Below are positions 59,673 to 64,000 of a stretch of DNA of 64,000 bases, one piece after another. The notes below the pieces were generated by a model. That model was not told where the DNA came from and did no database searches. It saw only the letters and a list, made by a program, of their open reading frames with translations. The DNA lies in NCBI RefSeq assembly GCF_049615385.1, contig NZ_JBMZFL010000004.1; one strand, 5' to 3'. Every line of letters starts with the position of its first letter. Position 1 is the stretch's first letter. Position numbers and translations under genes: made by a program. This stretch comes from Aequoribacter sp049615385 (GTDB lineage: Bacteria > Pseudomonadota > Gammaproteobacteria > Pseudomonadales > Halieaceae).

Positions 59673-61619
59673 GTGACAATACCTTTATGGGTGCCCTCGA
59701 AAGAATGGGTGCGGAAAACACACATGGCCGCGTTTATGGATGCTGTAGGTCAAAAATACGGCACAGACTTCAGTAATTATGGTGATTTACACGCTTGGTC
59801 TGTCAGCGCCAAAAGCGATTTTTGGCAGGCGGTTTGGGATTACTGCGGTGTCGTATCGAAATCTCAATCTGATCAACCCTTGCTGCATGAAGATCAATTC
59901 CCGGGCGCTGTTTGGTTTGAAGGTGCACGGTTGAATTTTGCCGAGAACTGCTTGCAAGGCGATGACGAGGCCTTGGCGATTATCGAGCGCTTGGAGTCGG
60001 GGCGGCGTCAAACGCTAACGTACGGTCAGTTGCGCCAGCGAGTGGCGGCGGTGCGGGCGTTCTTAAAAGAGCAGGGTGTTGGCGTAGGTGATCGCGTGGC
60101 GGGTATGGTACCCAATACGGCGGATACCGTCGTGGCGATGTTGGCAACCGCGAGTCTAGGGGCAGTGTGGTCAAGCTGTTCACCCGATTTTGGTACCAAC
60201 GGCGCTTTAGATCGGTTTGGACAGATAGAACCTAAAGTGCTGTTTACTTGTGATGGTTATCATTACAGCGGTAAGACCTTTGACATCTGCGAGCGCGTCT
60301 CAACTATTTTGGCAAGCCTACCTTCTGTTCAAGCCTGTGTTGTCAGTCGACTACTTAACGACGGGCAGGTCGAGGGTAGCACGGTTTTCGACTTTGAGGA
60401 TTTGGTCTCAGAGCGCGTTGGCGCGTCGCTCGAATTTACGCAGCTGCCGTTTAATCACCCTTTGTACATTCTTTACTCTTCGGGTACGACGGGTAAGCCC
60501 AAGTGTATTGTGCACAGCGTCGGCGGTACTTTGCTGCAGCATTTAAAAGAGCATCAATTGCACGCCGATATTCACGAGGGTGACCGCTTATTTTTTTATA
60601 CCACCTGTGGTTGGATGATGTGGAATTGGCTGGTTAGTGGTTTAGCCAGTAAAGCCACCATTATTTTGTATGATGGCGCGCCAGTTTATCCCTCGGCGTC
60701 AGCGCTTTTCGAACTGATTAATCAAGAGGAGGTCACGGCCTTTGGCGCGAGTGCTCGTTATATTGCGGCACTTCAACAAGAGGGGTATGTCGCCGCTCCG
60801 CATACCTTGGCGCACTTAAGGGTTATGCTTTCGACCGGTTCGCCTTTAGCCCACGAGAGCTTTGAATACGTTTATCGCGACATCAAACAAGATATTTGTT
60901 TGGCCTCTATCTCGGGTGGTACCGATATCGTTAGTAGCTTCGTGTTGGGTAACCCCATATTGCCGGTGCATGCTGGGCAGATTCAGTGCGCTGGTTTAGG
61001 TATGGATGTTCAAGTTTGGAACGACGCCGGGGAGCGCATTTATCAAGACAAGGGTGAGCTGGTGTGTGCCAGCCCTTTTCCGAGTGCACCGATCGGTTTT
61101 TGGGGCGATGCTGACGGCAGTAAGTATCACGATGCTTACTTTGCGCAGTTCCCCAATGTGTGGGCCCATGGTGACTTTGCCGAGCAAACGGCAGAGGGTG
61201 GCTTTGTTATTTACGGCCGCTCAGACGCGGTCTTGAATCCGGGCGGGGTCAGAATTGGCACCGCCGAAATTTATCGGCAAGTCGAGCAAATCCCCGAGGT
61301 ACTAGAGAGTGTTTGCGTCGGTCAGCGGGTAGGTGATGACGTTAGAGTAGTCTTGTTTGTCGTGATGCAAGCGGGCCAGGCCTTGACCGATGAAGTTATC
61401 GTCAACATCAAACGCAGTATCCGAACGGGTGCATCCCCTCGGCATGTGCCTGCGGTAATCAAAGCCGTGGCTGATATCCCGAAAACGCGCAGTGGTAAGA
61501 TCTCGGAGATTCCGGTGCGTAAAGCTATTCACGGTGAAACCGTCAACAATACAGAGGGCCTATCCAACCCGGAATCGCTGGCCTTGTACTTCGGCATATT
61601 AGACGGTGAGTTAGCCTGA
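59673..61619 (+). CDS. acetoacetate-CoA ligase
   Basis: A 648-residue AMP-forming acyl-CoA synthetase that activates acetoacetate to acetoacetyl-CoA, linking ketone bodies or PHA-derived acetoacetate to central metabolism. The start is GTG 59673, 6 bases after TAGGAG; a TTG three bases earlier is too close. AMP-binding motif YSSGTTGKPK is at about 268-277. The later motifs YGRSDAVLNPGGVRIGTAEIY and KTRSGKISEIPVRKAIHG are intact. It follows the unknown gene by 25 bases and may share the agmatine operon transcript. Confidence 0.9.
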   Translation: MTIPLWVPSKEWVRKTHMAAFMDAVGQKYGTDFSNYGDLHAWSVSAKSDFWQAVWDYCGVVSKSQSDQPLLHEDQFPGAVWFEGARLNFAENCLQGDDEALAIIERLESGRRQTLTYGQLRQRVAAVRAFLKEQGVGVGDRVAGMVPNTADTVVAMLATASLGAVWSSCSPDFGTNGALDRFGQIEPKVLFTCDGYHYSGKTFDICERVSTILASLPSVQACVVSRLLNDGQVEGSTVFDFEDLVSERVGASLEFTQLPFNHPLYILYSSGTTGKPKCIVHSVGGTLLQHLKEHQLHADIHEGDRLFFYTTCGWMMWNWLVSGLASKATIILYDGAPVYPSASALFELINQEEVTAFGASARYIAALQQEGYVAAPHTLAHLRVMLSTGSPLAHESFEYVYRDIKQDICLASISGGTDIVSSFVLGNPILPVHAGQIQCAGLGMDVQVWNDAGERIYQDKGELVCASPFPSAPIGFWGDADGSKYHDAYFAQFPNVWAHGDFAEQTAEGGFVIYGRSDAVLNPGGVRIGTAEIYRQVEQIPEVLESVCVGQRVGDDVRVVLFVVMQAGQALTDEVIVNIKRSIRTGASPRHVPAVIKAVADIPKTRSGKISEIPVRKAIHGETVNNTEGLSNPESLALYFGILDGELA

Positions 61620-61802
61620 CATGCCCTCAAGGTCGCTGTTGAATTTGGTGCGAGTGATGTGGAATGCCCGTCATGCGGTTGTCTGGTTGTCGCAGATGTC
61701 GGGTGTATCGCTACCCTTGCAGGGGAGAATACTTTATCCTCTCGCTCAACCCAAGTGCGGGTATCGTCTCATGATTAAAAATACTATCGTCGGAATTTAC
61801 CT

Positions 61803-63017
61803 ATGACCAGCCTACTTGGGATCTTGCTTTTACCATTGCTCGCCTATGCTCTGTCCACGCAGCGCTCAGCCATTCGTTGGCAAACGGTTGCGGTGGCTTT
61901 TGCGCTTCAAGCTGGGATTGGTGGTTTTGTTTTGTTTGTCCCATGGGGCAAACAATTGTTGTCGTCCATGGCTGGCGGAGTAGGGGAACTACTTGGCTAC
62001 TCTCGAGTAGGTATCGAGTTTTTATTCGGATCCTTGGTCAGCAGCGATTCCATAGGTTTTGTGTTTGCTTTAAGCGTTTTGCCAGTCGTCGTGTTTTTCT
62101 CCTCATTAATCGCCGTCTTGTACCACATTGGCGTGATGCAGTGGGTGGTAAAGTTTATCGGTGGCGGTTTGCAAAAAGCTTTGGGCACCAGTCATTCCGA
62201 GTCATTGTCAGCGGCGGCTAATGTGTTTGTTGGCCAAGCCGAAGCACCTCTGGTGGCTAAGCCCTACCTACCGGGTATGACGCAGTCTGAATTGTTTGCG
62301 GTTATGGTCGGTGGATTGGCGTCGATCGCTGGATCTGTAATGGCCGGCTACGTGGCTCTGGGTATCCCGCTTGAATATTTGCTGGCCGCCAGTTTTATGG
62401 CCGCACCGGGCGCGTTAATGATGGCCAAACTCGTCGTACCTGAAACCGACAAGCCTGTGCAGCCTGGCAGCGATGACGATACCACGGAAGAGCGCTACGT
62501 AAACATCTTCGACGCCGCCGCGTCTGGTGCGATGTCGGGCATGCAAATGGTTTTGGCGATCGGTGCCATGCTGTTGGCTTTCATTGCGTTAATCGCACTC
62601 GCTAACGGTATTCTCGGTTGGGCTGGCGGTCTGTTTAATTATCCGGACCTTACCATTCAATCGATTTTAGGTTACCTGTTTCAACCCATCGCATTTGCCT
62701 TGGGGATTGGCTGGGACGAAGCACAACTCGCCGGTAGTTTAATTGGGCAGAAGCTTGTACTGAATGAATTCGTAGCCTATGTCGCTTTTGTCGATGTCGC
62801 GGATCAAATGTCTGATCTATCGCAAGCGATCGTTATTTTTGCGCTATGTGGGTTTGCAAACTTCTCGTCGATCGCTATCTTGCTGGGCGGTATTGGATCG
62901 GTCGCGCCTAATCGTCGTGACGATATCTCGCGCTTAGGGTTTAGGGCTCTGTTAACGGCTACTCTAGCGAATTTAATGAGCGCTGCTTTGGCAGGATTTT
63001 TCTTGTCGTTATCCTAG
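61803..63017 (+). CDS. concentrative nucleoside transporter (NupC/CNT family)
   Basis: A 404-residue inner-membrane symporter with about ten helices. The CNT nucleoside-binding segments are present: NVFVGQAEAPLVAKPYLPGMT and later KLVLNEFVAYVAF, plus GFANFSSIAI. It imports nucleosides with sodium or protons. The ATG at 61803 lies 183 bases after acetoacetate-CoA ligase; that gap holds an open frame I do not accept as a gene. It ends 10 bases before a 2-oxoglutarate oxygenase, so the two are cotranscribed. Confidence 0.92.
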   Translation: MTSLLGILLLPLLAYALSTQRSAIRWQTVAVAFALQAGIGGFVLFVPWGKQLLSSMAGGVGELLGYSRVGIEFLFGSLVSSDSIGFVFALSVLPVVVFFSSLIAVLYHIGVMQWVVKFIGGGLQKALGTSHSESLSAAANVFVGQAEAPLVAKPYLPGMTQSELFAVMVGGLASIAGSVMAGYVALGIPLEYLLAASFMAAPGALMMAKLVVPETDKPVQPGSDDDTTEERYVNIFDAAASGAMSGMQMVLAIGAMLLAFIALIALANGILGWAGGLFNYPDLTIQSILGYLFQPIAFALGIGWDEAQLAGSLIGQKLVLNEFVAYVAFVDVADQMSDLSQAIVIFALCGFANFSSIAILLGGIGSVAPNRRDDISRLGFRALLTATLANLMSAALAGFFLSLS

Positions 63018-63027
63018 GGGGGGGGAG

Positions 63028-63885
63028 ATGTCAGATAACAGCGAAAACAGGTCCTTACCTGTCATTGAATATGGTTCTCCGGGTTGTGACGAGGCCTTTG
63101 TTGCATCACTAAAAACCTTCGGATTTGCCGCATTCTCAAATCATCCCTTGGACATTGGGCTGATTCAAAAGATCTATCGAGATTGGCGAGCTTTTTTTGC
63201 AACGCAGAATAAATTTGCTTACGCCATGGATCGTGAAAAGCAAGATGGTTACTTTTCGCTAGAGCAAGCAGAGCACGCTAAGGGTTTCGCTTTAAGAGAT
63301 TTTAAAGAGTACTACCACTACTACCCTTGGGGGCGGTGCCCTCAGGCACTAAAAGCGGATTTAGAGCGCTATTATGATCAAGCGGTGGAGTTTGCCAAAA
63401 CACTACTCACTTGGGTTGAGCAGTATTCTCCGCTTGATGTTTCGCAGTGCTTTAGCGAGTCCCTAAGTGCCATGATTGAAGCCAGCCAGCAATCCTTGCT
63501 GCGAGTGTTGCACTATCCACCGATGACAGAGGGGCAGCAGCAGTTACCGCGCGCAGCCCCGCACGAAGATATTAATTTTTTGACAATATTGCCAGCTGCC
63601 GACGGCCCAGGGCTGAAAATCCTGTCGCAAGAAGGCGATTGGATTGACGTGCCCAACCGGCCCGATCAAGTGTTAATTAACATCGGCGATATGCTGCAAG
63701 AAGTTTCGGCTGGATACTTTCCGTCAACGACGCATCAAGTGTCGACACCCTCGGGAGAGGAGTTGTCGCAGGGCCGAATGTCTTTGCCTTTGTTTTTGCA
63801 CCCGCGGCCTGAGGTTGTGCTGTCGCCCAGACACACAGCCGAAAGCTATTTGCACGAGCGTTTGCTTGAGCTTGGTGTTGCATAA
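63028..63885 (+). CDS. 2-oxoglutarate/Fe(II) oxygenase, isopenicillin-N-synthase-like
   Basis: A 285-residue non-heme iron oxygenase with the iron triad His179-x-Asp181 and His236 and the 2-oxoglutarate Arg250-x-Ser252 in GRMSLPLF. The N-terminal DIOX_N region is also present (PVIEYGSPGCDEAF, FAAFSNHPL). It is preceded by an unusual G8 tract that forms its ribosome site. The family includes plant gibberellin and flavonoid enzymes, antibiotic enzymes and thymine-7-hydroxylase. Because it is cotranscribed with a nucleoside transporter, a nucleobase or nucleoside substrate is an attractive inference, not proven. Confidence 0.88.
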   Translation: MSDNSENRSLPVIEYGSPGCDEAFVASLKTFGFAAFSNHPLDIGLIQKIYRDWRAFFATQNKFAYAMDREKQDGYFSLEQAEHAKGFALRDFKEYYHYYPWGRCPQALKADLERYYDQAVEFAKTLLTWVEQYSPLDVSQCFSESLSAMIEASQQSLLRVLHYPPMTEGQQQLPRAAPHEDINFLTILPAADGPGLKILSQEGDWIDVPNRPDQVLINIGDMLQEVSAGYFPSTTHQVSTPSGEELSQGRMSLPLFLHPRPEVVLSPRHTAESYLHERLLELGVA

Positions 63886-63903
63886 GCGTTTTTAGCCAGT
63901 TGA

Positions 63904-64000
63904 ATGCAGAACTTAGCGCAGAACATAGAGCAATATGAGAAGCTGGCCAATAATGCGCTAGCCAAAATCGTCTTTGCCGAGCCGGTAACGCACGTATACA
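63904..64000 (+). CDS. truncated gene at the window edge
   Basis: An open frame starts with ATG at 63904 and runs off the end after 32 codons (MQNLAQNIEQYEKL, ending with a PVTHVY segment). The ending PVTHVY resembles the start of single-strand-selective uracil-DNA glycosylases of the SMUG1 type, but too little is present to be sure. No strong ribosome site is seen. It is 18 bases after the oxygenase. Confidence 0.5.
   Translation, partial: MQNLAQNIEQYEKLANNALAKIVFAEPVTHVY

Noticed and set aside
61621..61806. 61-codon open frame filling the gap between acetoacetate-CoA ligase and the nucleoside transporter, with an ATGA overlap to the latter
   Set aside because: No ribosome binding site, no recognisable family and a composition unlike a folded protein. 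An open frame of this length is common by chance. The overlap makes it worth remembering, but it is not supported.
1..64000. CRISPR arrays, tRNA or rRNA genes, prophage, transposase or integrase genes
   Set aside because: I looked across the window and found none; the only repeats are those listed.

Overview
The window looks like a chromosomal segment of an aerobic, probably marine gammaproteobacterium with roughly balanced base composition. This placement is an inference from gene content: an hslO/pckA neighbourhood, OxyR with its paired cysteines, Tex, RadA, polyhydroxyalkanoate (PHA) granule genes, a betaine/choline-type transporter, several acyl-CoA dehydrogenases and three photolyase/cryptochrome genes. 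A Cellvibrionales-type bacterium (Halieaceae relatives) would fit, but no rRNA or taxonomic marker is present to prove it. There are no tRNA or rRNA genes, no CRISPR array, no prophage and no complete insertion sequence. Almost all of the DNA is coding, in short operons.

Layout. 0-4 kb: a protein with three DnaT-like repeats, radA, a PhaD-like TetR regulator and a histone-tailed phasin. 4-8.4 kb: an RND efflux pair. 8.4-12.5 kb: pckA, a spacer holding a fragment of a dispersed repeat, hslO (Hsp33), an EamA permease and a small PHA-system protein. 12.5-16.2 kb: patatin-like hydrolase, ZIP metal transporter, ferrochelatase and a UrcA-family secreted protein. 16.4-22.7 kb: one strand carries three acyl-CoA dehydrogenases followed by two overlapping COQ8-like ABC1 kinases. 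22.7-34.3 kb: an iron-sulfur photolyase, MarR, BCCT transporter, GalE, an M3 lipoprotein peptidase, a 50-residue DUF2256 protein coupled to a DASH cryptochrome, an Old Yellow Enzyme and a class I photolyase. 34.4-40.1 kb: DUF3604 protein, then DUF3501, iron-sulfur oxidoreductase and rubrerythrin, with oxyR divergent. 40.1-40.56 kb: a non-coding block of repeats. 40.6-50.9 kb: tex, aldehyde dehydrogenase, AI-2E permease, a YeeE/YedE pair, a Dcp-type peptidase, and alanine dehydrogenase with a divergent Lrp regulator. 51-56.6 kb: 2,4-dienoyl-CoA reductase, a PAS sensor without output domain, a cytochrome b/PepSY pair and an MscS channel. 56.7-64 kb: thioesterase, agmatine deiminase, N-carbamoylputrescine amidase, an unknown 147-residue protein, acetoacetyl-CoA synthetase, a nucleoside transporter, a 2-oxoglutarate oxygenase and a truncated gene at the edge.

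How the genes fit together. Carbon storage and fatty-acid use run through the window (phasin, PhaD-like regulator, PHA-system protein, acyl-CoA dehydrogenases, dienoyl-CoA reductase, acetoacetyl-CoA synthetase, and PEP carboxykinase for gluconeogenesis). Light and oxidative stress form a second theme (three photolyase-family proteins, Hsp33, OxyR, rubrerythrin, ferrochelatase). Polyamine breakdown (agmatine to putrescine) is a compact translationally coupled operon.

The most interesting candidates for undescribed biology are the rubrerythrin/iron-sulfur protein/DUF3501 set opposite oxyR, the COQ8-like kinase pair with a hairpin over its ribosome binding site, the DUF2256-DASH pair, the unknown protein inside the agmatine operon, the phasin with reversed domain order, and the triple-DnaT protein beside radA.
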